From JAHZMA01 sp965205905 (GTDB lineage Bacteria; Pseudomonadota; Alphaproteobacteria; JABAAW01; JAHZMA01): a stretch of DNA of 35,710 nt. The notes beneath the pieces are model-generated. The model saw only the letters and a list, made by a program, of their open reading frames with translations. It made no database searches and had not been told where the DNA came from. This document shows, one piece after another, positions 1-7,912 of the stretch. The DNA is taken from positions 1 to 35,710 of the forward strand of contig CBDBHZ010000006.1 in assembly GCA_965205905.1 (NCBI GenBank). Direction: 5' to 3'. The translations under genes and the position numbers were made by a program. Position 1 is the first letter of the stretch, and each line of letters starts with the position of its first letter.

Positions 1-1093
1 AGCCCGGATGGGCAATCCATGTGCCATCATGTCCGTTATTCACCTCAAGGGTTTTATCATTATGAACCTTTTGCATCGCAACCTTATTCACCGCCTCATC
101 ACGCGAGGGGATAAACGCCGCCATACCGCCCATGCCCAACACACCGCGCTTATGGCAAGTTTTAACCAGCAAGCGCGAATATGCCGAAAGAAACGGCGCA
201 TTCATGGTGAGGGTGCTACGGTCGGCAAGCAAAAACTGCTTATGCAAGCCTAATGTTTTGATGAAGCTGAAAATATAATCCCACCGTCCGCAATTCAGAG
301 CGGCGGCATAATCACGCAATTCATATAATATTTCGTGCATTTGAAACACAGCAAGAAAAGTTTCAATCAGCATGGTGGCGCGAATTGTGCTTTTTGGCAG
401 ATTTAATTCATTTTCAGCAAACTTAAAAATATCCGCCCAGATTCTGGCTTCGGTATAATGCTCTAATTTCGGGATATAATAATAAACGCCCGTGCCTTTA
501 TCGCGCAAAGCTTGATGGTTGTGAAACAAATAACAGCCGAAATCTATCAGGCAAGCAGGCACGGCATCGCCATTAAAAGTGATATGCGCTTCGGGCAAAT
601 GCAACCCACGCACACGGCATAATAACAAGGCGGTCTCATCATTCAGCTGATAATGTTTGCCCGTATTTGGCGCATCGTAACTGATAGTGCCACGCACAGC
701 ATCGCGTAAATTAATTTGCCCTGCCACCACATTTTCCCAAACGGGCGACATGGAATCTTCAAAATCAGCCATGAAACATTTCACATTGGCATTGAGCGCG
801 TTAATCACCATTTTTGTATCAGATGGCGGCCCGGTAATTTCTAGCCTACGGTCTTGCAAATCGGTAGGCAGTGGCGCGACTTGCCAGTCACTCTCGCGAA
901 TATTGGCAGTTGTGGGGTCAAAATCTGGCATATTGCCAGCATCATAGTCGCGCTGACGGATGAGACGCAGCTGCAAGGCTTTATTAATGGGCGTGGCGAA
1001 ATTTTCTACTAATTTGCTTAAAAATAGAGTGCATTCAGGTGTAAAGATTTCATTCTGCCCGTCAACCGAACAGCGAAAAGATAGATTAGTCAT
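1..1093 (-). CDS. aceB: Malate synthase A, C-terminus cut by window edge
   Basis: Condenses glyoxylate and acetyl-CoA to malate in the cytoplasm. I translated this open frame directly: 364 codons are present of the roughly 530 usual for the family, and the rest lies left of the window. It matches E. coli-type AceB throughout, with FMADFEDSM, GLHLPEAH, ATMLIETF, ALNCGRWDYIF (about residues 265-275), CHKRGVLGMGGMAAFIPS and NNGHDGTWIAHPG. The family signature normally has RDH before the loop; here it is RDY. The start ATG at 1091-1093 gives an N-terminus about ten residues shorter than E. coli AceB, and I see no clear Shine-Dalgarno site. The gene lies 70 bases downstream of allE in the same direction, so both could be expressed together. 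It is a second glyoxylate sink beside the bhc genes. Confidence 0.95.
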   Translation of the reverse strand, partial: MTNLSFRCSVDGQNEIFTPECTLFLSKLVENFATPINKALQLRLIRQRDYDAGNMPDFDPTTANIRESDWQVAPLPTDLQDRRLEITGPPSDTKMVINALNANVKCFMADFEDSMSPVWENVVAGQINLRDAVRGTISYDAPNTGKHYQLNDETALLLCRVRGLHLPEAHITFNGDAVPACLIDFGCYLFHNHQALRDKGTGVYYYIPKLEHYTEARIWADIFKFAENELNLPKSTIRATMLIETFLAVFQMHEILYELRDYAAALNCGRWDYIFSFIKTLGLHKQFLLADRSTLTMNAPFLSAYSRLLVKTCHKRGVLGMGGMAAFIPSRDEAVNKVAMQKVHNDKTLEVNNGHDGTWIAHPG

Positions 1094-1163
1094 GATTATA
1101 TGTGATGAGCAGTTTATCTGCTATAAAAGTTTAACACCGTATCAGCCTTATAGCATGGGTTTT

Positions 1164-1979
1164 TTACAATGTCAACTTAACTTGTCGATTAACATCTTTA
1201 TACAGTAAATAGCGGAATGTTTCGGTGCCACCTGCATAGCAAGCCTGCGGACAAAAGGCGCGCAACCACATGAAATCGCCTGCTTCTACCTCTACCCAAT
1301 CTTGATTTAACAGATACACCGCCATGCCTTGCAGCACATAAAGCCCGTGTTCCATCACATGGGTTTCGGCAAAACTCACCTTGCCGCCCGGTTTTAGATT
1401 GACGATATTGACATGCATATCATGCCGTAAATCTTGAGGGTCAGTAAAGCGCGTGGTGCTCCATGCGTCAGTATCGGGCATGATGGTTGGGGCGATATCT
1501 TTCTCGTTGGTAACGAAAGCTTCGGGTATCGCGATACCATCTACTTGTTCATAGGCTTTGCGAATCCAATGAAATACGGCTTTGTTGGCGTTATCATTGC
1601 GAATCTGCCAATCAGTTGCGGGGGGCAGATAGGCATAGCCACCAGTTTCTAAGTGATGCGTTTTGCCATTAATATTGAGGGTGATATTGCCTGCTACCAC
1701 AAATAAAACGGCTTCGGCAGATTTGTCAGATTCGGGGTTATCACTGCCGCCTTTTGATTCTAGCTCAACAATATATTGCGAGAATGTTTCGGCAAAGCCA
1801 GAAAGCGGACGTGCCAATATCCAGCAACGCATATTTTGCCAATGTGGCAGATAGCTGGTAACAATATCACGCATCACGCCTTTTGGAATCACCGCATAAT
1901 TTTCGGTGAACACCGCACGGCTGGTGATAAGGTCATTCTGTGATGGCAAGCCACCTTTTGGTGCATAATAAGAAGTCAT
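1164..1979 (-). CDS. allE: (S)-ureidoglycine aminohydrolase
   Basis: Converts (S)-ureidoglycine to (S)-ureidoglycolate plus ammonia, late in allantoin breakdown; cytoplasmic. It is a bicupin of 271 residues, the usual length. The C-terminal cupin carries the metal set of this family as E205-T-H207 with H211 and Q245 (motif ETHVMEH, then FCPQACYAGG), matching the Glu/His/His/Gln manganese site known from plant and E. coli enzymes. I chose ATG 1977-1979 because MTSYYAPKGGLP is a typical family N-terminus and the start falls 7 bases after the puuD stop. An upstream in-frame ATG at 2018 would overlap puuD by about 30 bases. It follows puuD on the same strand, probably as one transcript. Its presence implies the allantoate amidohydrolase route rather than allantoicase. 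Confidence 0.93.
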   Translation of the reverse strand: MTSYYAPKGGLPSQNDLITSRAVFTENYAVIPKGVMRDIVTSYLPHWQNMRCWILARPLSGFAETFSQYIVELESKGGSDNPESDKSAEAVLFVVAGNITLNINGKTHHLETGGYAYLPPATDWQIRNDNANKAVFHWIRKAYEQVDGIAIPEAFVTNEKDIAPTIMPDTDAWSTTRFTDPQDLRHDMHVNIVNLKPGGKVSFAETHVMEHGLYVLQGMAVYLLNQDWVEVEAGDFMWLRAFCPQACYAGGTETFRYLLYKDVNRQVKLTL

Positions 1980-1986
1980 AATATTG

Positions 1987-3228
1987 CTATTTTGCCATAC
2001 TTTCCTCGTACCAGTCAATGATTAATTTGCGTTCGCTATCTTCCATGAAGGATACATTGGCAGGTGGCATAGAGCGGGTAAGCCCTGCATGTAAATAAAT
2101 ATCTTTGGCATGGCGCACAATACCAATATCAGTATCTAATTTTGCACCGTTGGGCGCCCATAAGGTGCGTTCGCTATAAAATGGCTCTGCGGCATGGCAC
2201 ATTGAACATCTGCCTAGCATGGTTACTTTCACATCTTCATATGATTCATGGTCAAGTAAAATTTGCTGATTCGGCGTGAAGGAAGCCGTCTCTTCATCAT
2301 TAGCGAGGTTCAGCTTGCCCGTCTGTGTAGAAAGCAAAATAATCGTGATGAATAAAGCGGCGGTTGCCCCCCATGTCCACCATAATAATTTATCCTGCCC
2401 ATGATGCGTGTTGAAGAAATGCCGAATCGTAACGCCCATTAAGAAAATCAAAGCGGCGATAATCCAATTATATTGCGTGCCGAATGCCAGCGGATAATGG
2501 CTTGACATCATAAAGAAAATCACAGGCAAGGTCAGGTAATTATTATGGGTAGAACGTTGCTTGGCAATTTTACCGTATTTCGCATCGGGTGTGTTTCCCG
2601 CTCTTAAGTCGCCAACCACAATTTTTTGATTCGGAATGATGATAAAAAACACATTGGCAGTCATTAAGGTGGCAGTGAATGCGCCCAAATGCAAGAATGC
2701 CGCACGGTCAGAAAAAACTTGCGTATAGCCCCATGCCATTGCGACTAATATAATATAGAGCAAAATCATCAGACGGGTATTATCATCACCAAATTTTGAC
2801 TTGCAAATCGTGTTATAAACAACCCAACCTAAACCAATGGAAGCGAGCGAGATGAGAATCGCCTGCCATGCGAATAAGCCGTTTTTATAGGGGTCAATCA
2901 GCAAGGTATCGGCTGAAAAATAATAGGTAACGATTAATAGCGCAAAGCCAGTCAGCCATGTGCTGTAGCTTTCCCATTTAAACCATATCAGCCTATCGGG
3001 GAGTTTATCGGGCGATACCAGATATTTTTGGATATGGTAAAAACCACCGCCATGCACTTGCCATTGCTCGCCATGCGCTTTTTTGTCAAGGTTGTCGCCC
3101 TTGCGTAACCCCAAATCTAGCGCGATAAAATAAAATGATGAGCCAATCCACGCGATACCAACAATGATATGTGTCCAACGAAAGGCGATTTCTAGCCATT
3201 CTAGCCCAAAAGTCATGATAAATTGCAT
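1987..3228 (-). CDS. puuD: Membrane urate oxidase with cytochrome c domain
   Basis: Oxidises urate to 5-hydroxyisourate at the inner membrane and passes electrons to cytochrome c instead of making hydrogen peroxide (known for the PuuD family). The protein has 413 residues. Residues 1-300 contain about eight hydrophobic segments with conserved histidines (RWTHIIVGIAWIG, GGGFYHIQKY, IRHFFNTHHGQDK). Residues 320-413 form a class I cytochrome c domain with haem motif C341-S-M-C344-H345 and a likely axial Met387 in SMPPAN. I chose ATG 3226-3228 because GGGAGAAG lies just upstream; an upstream ATG at 3258 has no such site. It diverges from puuE-uraD and precedes allE. Confidence 0.95.
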   Translation of the reverse strand: MQFIMTFGLEWLEIAFRWTHIIVGIAWIGSSFYFIALDLGLRKGDNLDKKAHGEQWQVHGGGFYHIQKYLVSPDKLPDRLIWFKWESYSTWLTGFALLIVTYYFSADTLLIDPYKNGLFAWQAILISLASIGLGWVVYNTICKSKFGDDNTRLMILLYIILVAMAWGYTQVFSDRAAFLHLGAFTATLMTANVFFIIIPNQKIVVGDLRAGNTPDAKYGKIAKQRSTHNNYLTLPVIFFMMSSHYPLAFGTQYNWIIAALIFLMGVTIRHFFNTHHGQDKLLWWTWGATAALFITIILLSTQTGKLNLANDEETASFTPNQQILLDHESYEDVKVTMLGRCSMCHAAEPFYSERTLWAPNGAKLDTDIGIVRHAKDIYLHAGLTRSMPPANVSFMEDSERKLIIDWYEESMAK

Positions 3229-3404
3229 ATTCTTCTCCCAAATATATATAAGACGCATTTTTATAATAAAGACGCATTATTATATAAGAAATATTGCGTT
3301 AAGAAAATCAAAGAAATTAGTAAAGATTTTCAAATAAAAATTAGGTGCTTTTACAAAAAAAATTTGTTATTGTATGTGTGAATTTAATAATGATGGAGAT
3401 AAAT
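3229..3404. promoter_or_regulatory. Divergent puuD / puuE-uraD control region with direct repeats
   Basis: This 176-base spacer holds both promoters of the diverging urate genes. It contains two direct copies of AAGACGCATT, at 3250-3259 and 3269-3278, each followed by a TA-rich stretch. Their 19-base spacing is close to two helical turns, so both would face the same side of the helix. They lie 20-50 bases upstream of the puuD start, which suits an operator. No regulator can be named from sequence; the LysR protein at 6949 is one candidate. The rest is AT-rich, and I could not assign -35/-10 boxes with confidence. Confidence 0.45.
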
Positions 3405-4832
3405 ATGCGTTATTGCCGAGATTTGCGCGGATATGGTGAAATACCACCAAAAGTGAGCTGGCCGAATAACGCCAAAATTGCAGTGCAGTTTGTTGTCAAT
3501 TATGAAGAGGGTGGCGAAAATTGCGTCTTGCATGGCGACAATCAATCAGAAGCTTTTTTATCAGAAATTATTGGCGCGGCAAATTGGCAAAATATGCGCC
3601 ATATGAATATGGAATCCATCTATGAATATGGTTCGCGTGCTGGGTTTTGGCGCGTGAAACGGTTATTTGATGAGTTTAAGATAAAGCCCACAGTCTATGG
3701 CGTTGCCACCGCATTGGCGCGCAACCCTGAACAAACTTGCGCGATGGTAGAATCGGGTTGGGAAATGGCGTGTCATGGTTTGAAATGGATTGAATATAAG
3801 GATTTCAGCAAAGAAGATGAGCGCGCCCATATGGCGCAAGCGATTCAGTTGCATACTGAAGTAACGGGCACACGCCCGCTTGGTTGGTATACCGGCAGAA
3901 GTTCGGTCAATACTCTGGATTTGGTGGCAGAAGAAGGCGGGTTTGAATATGCGTCAGATGCCTATGCTGATGATTTGCCCTATTGGCAAAAATGTGATGG
4001 ACAAGAAGGTGATGGCAATCATCAGCTGATTGTACCTTATACATTGGATAGTAACGATATGCGGTTTGCGATTGCCGGCGGTTTTAATTGTGGCGAGCAG
4101 TTTTTCACCTATCTTAAAGATAGTTTTGATGTGCTGTATCAAGAAGGCAGTGAGGGTTTCCCCAAAATGCTATCAATTGGTTTGCATTGCAGGCTGATTG
4201 GCAGGGCGGGGCGCATGATGGCGTTGCGCCGTTTTATGGAATATGCCAGTGCTAAAGCTGATGTGTGGTTTCCAACAAGGTTAGAGATTGCAAGGCATTG
4301 GCAGAAAAATCATCCTTTACAACCCTATCAACGCCCATCTGAAATGAATCAAAAAGATTTCGTCTCAAAATTTGGTGGTATTTTTGAACATTCTGCATGG
4401 ATAGCCGAACGAAGCTTTGCCTCAGAATTAGGCTTTGCCCATGATACGGCAAATGGCTTGCATCATGCGATGGCGCGGGTGTTTCGTAGCGCTTCTTATG
4501 ACGAAAGATTAAAAGTGTTGCTAGCGCATCCTGATTTGGCAGGTAAAATTGCGGCTGCGGGCAAGCTCACCAAAGAATCGACATCCGAACAAAAATCAGC
4601 AGGGCTTGGCATGTTATCAGATGATGAAAGGGCTTTATTCACCAAGCTGAACACTGACTATCAGGCAAAGCATGGCTTCCCCTTTATCATTGCCGCCCGT
4701 GATAATAATAAAGCCAGTATATTAGCAAAATTCCAAACGCGCTTTGCCAGCGATACCGCGATTGAGTTTGAAGAAGCCTGCAAGCAGGTGGAACGTATCG
4801 CGCAGTTGCGCTTAACCGAAATATTACCGTGA
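3405..4832 (+). CDS. puuE-uraD: Allantoinase (PuuE type) fused to OHCU decarboxylase
   Basis: A two-domain enzyme of 475 residues. Residues 1-305 are a PuuE-type allantoinase of the polysaccharide deacetylase fold (MRYCRDLRGYGE at the N-terminus, GWEMACHGLKW about 118-128, PLGWYTGRSS about 158-167, LSIGLHCRLIGR about 256-267), which opens allantoin to allantoate. Residues 311-475 are UraD, which decarboxylates 2-oxo-4-hydroxy-4-carboxy-5-ureidoimidazoline to (S)-allantoin, with catalytic His375 in HPDL, SAGL at 398-401 and HGFPF at 423-427. Such fusions are known in proteobacteria. The domains act in consecutive steps but in reverse order along the chain. Start ATG 3405 has GGAG six bases upstream; a longer start at 3345 adds an unrelated N-terminus. 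allA follows 6 bases after the stop, so the two are surely co-transcribed. Confidence 0.95.
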   Translation: MRYCRDLRGYGEIPPKVSWPNNAKIAVQFVVNYEEGGENCVLHGDNQSEAFLSEIIGAANWQNMRHMNMESIYEYGSRAGFWRVKRLFDEFKIKPTVYGVATALARNPEQTCAMVESGWEMACHGLKWIEYKDFSKEDERAHMAQAIQLHTEVTGTRPLGWYTGRSSVNTLDLVAEEGGFEYASDAYADDLPYWQKCDGQEGDGNHQLIVPYTLDSNDMRFAIAGGFNCGEQFFTYLKDSFDVLYQEGSEGFPKMLSIGLHCRLIGRAGRMMALRRFMEYASAKADVWFPTRLEIARHWQKNHPLQPYQRPSEMNQKDFVSKFGGIFEHSAWIAERSFASELGFAHDTANGLHHAMARVFRSASYDERLKVLLAHPDLAGKIAAAGKLTKESTSEQKSAGLGMLSDDERALFTKLNTDYQAKHGFPFIIAARDNNKASILAKFQTRFASDTAIEFEEACKQVERIAQLRLTEILP

Positions 4833-4838
4833 GATAAG

Positions 4839-5384
4839 ATGATGCAGCCTGAGACAAACAAAATCTTAACACCACAAATATTGACAAAACAAGCATTCGC
4901 GCCATTTGGTGATGTTTTGGAACTAGAGGGCGAGGCATCAAAAATGATTAATAAAGGCAAGTGCGGCCGCTATCACGATTTGGCAAAACTTGATTTTGCT
5001 GATGACGGCGATGTAGGCATTAGTCTGTTTAATTCTGAAATATTTTCGTTACCGATTGAAATTGATTTGCTTGAGCGTCATCCGCTTGGCTCGCAGGCTT
5101 TCATCCCTGTTAGTCAAAATAGTTGCCAAAATCGCTTTCTGGTGGTGGTGGCACAAGATGATGATGGCACACCCTATAACTTACAAGCATTTGTAACCGA
5201 ACATGGTCAATCTATCAATATTCATCGCAATATCTGGCATGCACCGCTTTGTCCCTTAAAAGATACCGATGAGGCGGATGAATACCGACTATTTGCGGTG
5301 GTAGATTGGATTGGAGAACGCACAAATTTGCAAGAATATTGCTTCGATGTGCCTTATGTTGTGGAAAAGCTTGCTTTTTCATAG
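4839..5384 (+). CDS. allA: Ureidoglycolate lyase
   Basis: Splits (S)-ureidoglycolate into glyoxylate and urea, the last step of the pathway and the source of glyoxylate for the bhc enzymes and malate synthase. The 181-residue protein is slightly longer than E. coli AllA (about 160). It shares the family landmarks FAPFGDV (20-26), RYHDLA (44-49), LERHPLGSQAFIP (78-90), LQAFVT and HRNIWHAPL (129-137). It starts 6 bases after the puuE-uraD stop, so it is translationally close; two adjacent ATGs (4839 and 4842) are possible starts. The next gene, the permease, follows after 75 bases that include a strong palindrome. Confidence 0.93.
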   Translation: MMQPETNKILTPQILTKQAFAPFGDVLELEGEASKMINKGKCGRYHDLAKLDFADDGDVGISLFNSEIFSLPIEIDLLERHPLGSQAFIPVSQNSCQNRFLVVVAQDDDGTPYNLQAFVTEHGQSINIHRNIWHAPLCPLKDTDEADEYRLFAVVDWIGERTNLQEYCFDVPYVVEKLAFS

Positions 5385-5407
5385 TTAAATATGGCAACAT
5401 AGAAGCA

Positions 5408-5428
5408 ATGATGGAATAATTCCATCAT
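5408..5428. promoter_or_regulatory. 21-base palindrome upstream of the urate permease
   Basis: Two perfect 10-base arms (ATGATGGAAT and its complement) flank one central base. The palindrome sits between allA and the permease, 31 bases before the permease ATG and clear of its ribosome binding site (AAGGAG, about 5445-5450). There is no T-run after it, so it does not look like a rho-independent terminator. It could be a repressor or activator operator on DNA, or an intercistronic hairpin in the mRNA that adjusts permease expression. The sequence alone does not decide between these. Confidence 0.5.
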
Positions 5429-5459
5429 GGTCACCAACTTTTGATAAGGAGAAAGAGAT

Positions 5460-6821
5460 ATGGCTGATACACAAGTGGATTTAAGAGATCCTAATTACAC
5501 TCCCCCACTGGCAAAGGCGATACCGCTTGGGATACAACATGTTTTAGCAATGTTTGTCTCAAATGTAACGCCGGCGATTATTGTGGCAGGTGCAGCTGGT
5601 TTCGGGTTTGGGTCTAACTCCCCCGATTTTCCAGAACTATTATATTTGATTCAAATGGCGATGTTGTTCGCAGGTGTGGCAACTTTGCTACAAACTGTAA
5701 CGCTTGGCCCTATTGGCGCTGGGCTACCGATTGTGCAAGGCACTAGCTTTGCATTCGTGCCGATTATGATACCATTAGTGGCAGGTAAAGGCGTTGACGC
5801 GCTGGCAGCCTTGTTCACAGGTGTTGTTATTGGTGGCTTATTCCACGCATGTTTAGGCTTTTTCATTGGCAAAATTCGTTTTGCTTTACCACCGCTTGTT
5901 ACGGGCTTGATTGTGGTGATGATTGGTCTATCATTGGTAAAAGTTGCCATTCAATATTCGGCTGGCGGTGTACCCGCGATTAATAAGCCTGAATATGGTT
6001 CGGCTATCAACTGGTTTCTTGCCTTGAGTGTGGTTTTTGTTACATTCGGCATTAAATTCTGGTTCCGTGGCTTTATGTCGGCGGCAGCCACATTGTTCGG
6101 CATCGTTGTTGGTTATATTTTAGCTGTTATTCTCGGCGTGTTACCCGTAAGCTCAATCGCAGGTTCGTGGGGCAATGCTTCATGGATTGCTTTGCCAATT
6201 CCATTTAAGTATGGCATTGAATTTTCGTTTGCTGCTGTTATTGGTTTCTGTATGATGGCTGTGGTTTCAGCGATTGAAACCGTTGGTGACGTTTCAGGTA
6301 TCACCAAAGGTGGCGCACAACGTGAAGCAACTGATAAGGAAATTGAAGGTGCAACTTTTGCCGATGGTGTCGGCACAGCAGTTGCTGGCTTGTTTGGTAG
6401 TTTGCCAAATACGTCATTCAGCCAGAATGTTGGTCTTGTTGCCATGACGCGGGTTATGTCGCGCCATGTGGTAACAATTGGTGCCATCTTCTTGATTGTC
6501 TGTGGCTTGATTCCAAAAATTGGTGGTGTTATTCGCACAATACCGATTGAAGTATTAGGCGGCGGTGTGATTGTTATGTTTGGCATGGTGGTTTCATCAG
6601 GGCTTTCAATTCTATCACAAGTGGATTGGACACGCAGAAATATGATGATTTTTGCTGTGGCACTTACCATTGGTTTAGGGCTTCAAGTTGAGCCAAAAGC
6701 AGTGCAATATCTACCTGATACGTTGAAAATTATTATGGTGAGTGGTTTATTACCAGCGGCATTTATTGCGGTTGTTCTTAATCTTATTCTTCCTGAGGAT
6801 AATTTACATTCGGATGTCTAA
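5460..6821 (+). CDS. NCS2 purine permease, urate/xanthine type
   Basis: A polytopic inner-membrane nucleobase symporter of 453 residues (NAT/NCS2 family). It has the family landmarks: QHVLAMF (26-32) in the first helix, QGTSFAF (93-99), AIETVGD (271-277) with the conserved Glu, and the NAT signature QNVGLVAMTR (322-331). QNVGLVA-T-R is the version seen in urate and xanthine transporters, while uracil carriers differ, so urate, possibly with xanthine, is the likely substrate. Context agrees, since it follows puuE-uraD and allA. A strong AAGGAG site precedes ATG 5460. A rho-independent terminator follows at 6870-6906 and ends this transcription unit. Confidence 0.9.
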   Translation: MADTQVDLRDPNYTPPLAKAIPLGIQHVLAMFVSNVTPAIIVAGAAGFGFGSNSPDFPELLYLIQMAMLFAGVATLLQTVTLGPIGAGLPIVQGTSFAFVPIMIPLVAGKGVDALAALFTGVVIGGLFHACLGFFIGKIRFALPPLVTGLIVVMIGLSLVKVAIQYSAGGVPAINKPEYGSAINWFLALSVVFVTFGIKFWFRGFMSAAATLFGIVVGYILAVILGVLPVSSIAGSWGNASWIALPIPFKYGIEFSFAAVIGFCMMAVVSAIETVGDVSGITKGGAQREATDKEIEGATFADGVGTAVAGLFGSLPNTSFSQNVGLVAMTRVMSRHVVTIGAIFLIVCGLIPKIGGVIRTIPIEVLGGGVIVMFGMVVSSGLSILSQVDWTRRNMMIFAVALTIGLGLQVEPKAVQYLPDTLKIIMVSGLLPAAFIAVVLNLILPEDNLHSDV

Positions 6822-6869
6822 TCATTGATGCATCATTAACGCGTTCATTATTGACGCGATAAAATTAAG

Positions 6870-6906
6870 TCCCCCTTGTTAAGAAATTGAGAAGGGGGAT
6901 TTTTTT
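6870..6906 (+). terminator. Rho-independent terminator after the permease
   Basis: A perfect 8-base stem (TCCCCCTT at 6870-6877 with AAGGGGGA at 6892-6899) and a 14-base loop, followed by a run of seven T at 6900-6906. It lies 49 bases after the permease stop and closes the puuE-uraD/allA/permease unit, separating it from the LysR gene. Confidence 0.88.
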
Positions 6907-6948
6907 GCTTGCCAGAATCGTCAAACCCATATATATATATAATGTGTT

Positions 6949-7869
6949 ATGTCTTACATTGATAATATAAAAACTTTTGTTAGAACCTATGATTTAGGAA
7001 GTCTCTCGGCTGCAGGGCGCGATTTACGCGTTTCGGCGGCGGTGGTATCATCACGTATCTTAAAATTAGAAGAGCATCTTAACACCAGATTATTTCGCCG
7101 CACCACTCGCAAACTAATCCCAACCGAACAAGGTGAGTTATTTTACGAAAAAGCCATCACTGTGTTAGATAACATTGAAGATGCCGAACAAGCCGTGCAA
7201 GATATGACTCAGATTGCCAAAGGCAGTCTGTTTTTATCCGCACCGTTGGGGGTTGGTAGCAGAATTATTGCGCCATTATTGCTAGAATTTGGTAAAGAAA
7301 ATCCTTTGGTGCATTTGCGCTTGCGCCTCACTGATAGGGCGCTAGATATTATGCAAGATAAAATTGATGTTGCGTTGTATTTGGGGCGGCCGCCTGATAG
7401 TAGCTTACGGATTTTGTCGGTTGCGAATTGTCCGCGTGTGTTATGCGCCGCGCCTTCTTATATTAAAAAGCACGGAATGCCTAAAAATGGTGATGATTTA
7501 TGGGCGGGTAAAAAACATTTATGCCTTAATTTGCGGTTCCCGGGCGCACGGGAATATCGCTGGACGTTGCAAACCGAAGACGGTCCTAAAAAATTTACAG
7601 TGCAAGGGCAGTATGAAACCGACCATAGCGAAGTGTTGATGATGTGGGGATTACAAGGGCATGGCGTGATGATGCGCCCATTATTTGAGGTGCAACATCA
7701 TCTTGATAGTGGCGCGTTGGTGCGCGTATGCGAAGAAAATCCACCGCTGGATGTTGAGCTTGCCTTTATTTATAATCACAAGCGTTATCAAGATGTGAAA
7801 GTGCGTGCTTTAATGGATTTCTTAAAACCTAGAATCATTAAACAGCTCCCGAATTACGAAAATCTTTAA
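6949..7869 (+). CDS. LysR-family transcriptional regulator
   Basis: A 306-residue LysR-type regulator of standard length. The N-terminal winged helix-turn-helix spans about residues 1-60 (GSLSAAGRDLRVSAAVVS, RILKLEEHLNTRLFRRTTR), followed by a periplasmic-binding-protein-like effector domain to about 295. The target is unknown. It lies between the urate permease and the bhc/uraH run, so urate catabolism, glyoxylate assimilation or the adjacent membrane protein are plausible targets (inference). ATG 6949 has no Shine-Dalgarno site, but TATAAT at 6938-6943 lies five bases before it, which would suit a leaderless transcript. The terminator upstream separates it from the permease. Confidence 0.93.
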   Translation: MSYIDNIKTFVRTYDLGSLSAAGRDLRVSAAVVSSRILKLEEHLNTRLFRRTTRKLIPTEQGELFYEKAITVLDNIEDAEQAVQDMTQIAKGSLFLSAPLGVGSRIIAPLLLEFGKENPLVHLRLRLTDRALDIMQDKIDVALYLGRPPDSSLRILSVANCPRVLCAAPSYIKKHGMPKNGDDLWAGKKHLCLNLRFPGAREYRWTLQTEDGPKKFTVQGQYETDHSEVLMMWGLQGHGVMMRPLFEVQHHLDSGALVRVCEENPPLDVELAFIYNHKRYQDVKVRALMDFLKPRIIKQLPNYENL

Positions 7870-7912
7870 CACATCAACAGCAAGATTGCTCATTTAACTT
7901 AGATTGGATAAT

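Noticed and set aside
1094..1163. Promoter with TATAAT directly before aceB
   Set aside because: The box (1100-1095, minus strand) is one base from the ATG, so transcription would start inside the gene. It is more likely chance AT-rich sequence, or the gene is read from allE.
687..1208. Rightward open frames across the aceB region and other antisense frames
   Set aside because: They are shadows of aceB, puuE-uraD, the permease and the bhc genes. They show no ribosome sites or recognisable domains.
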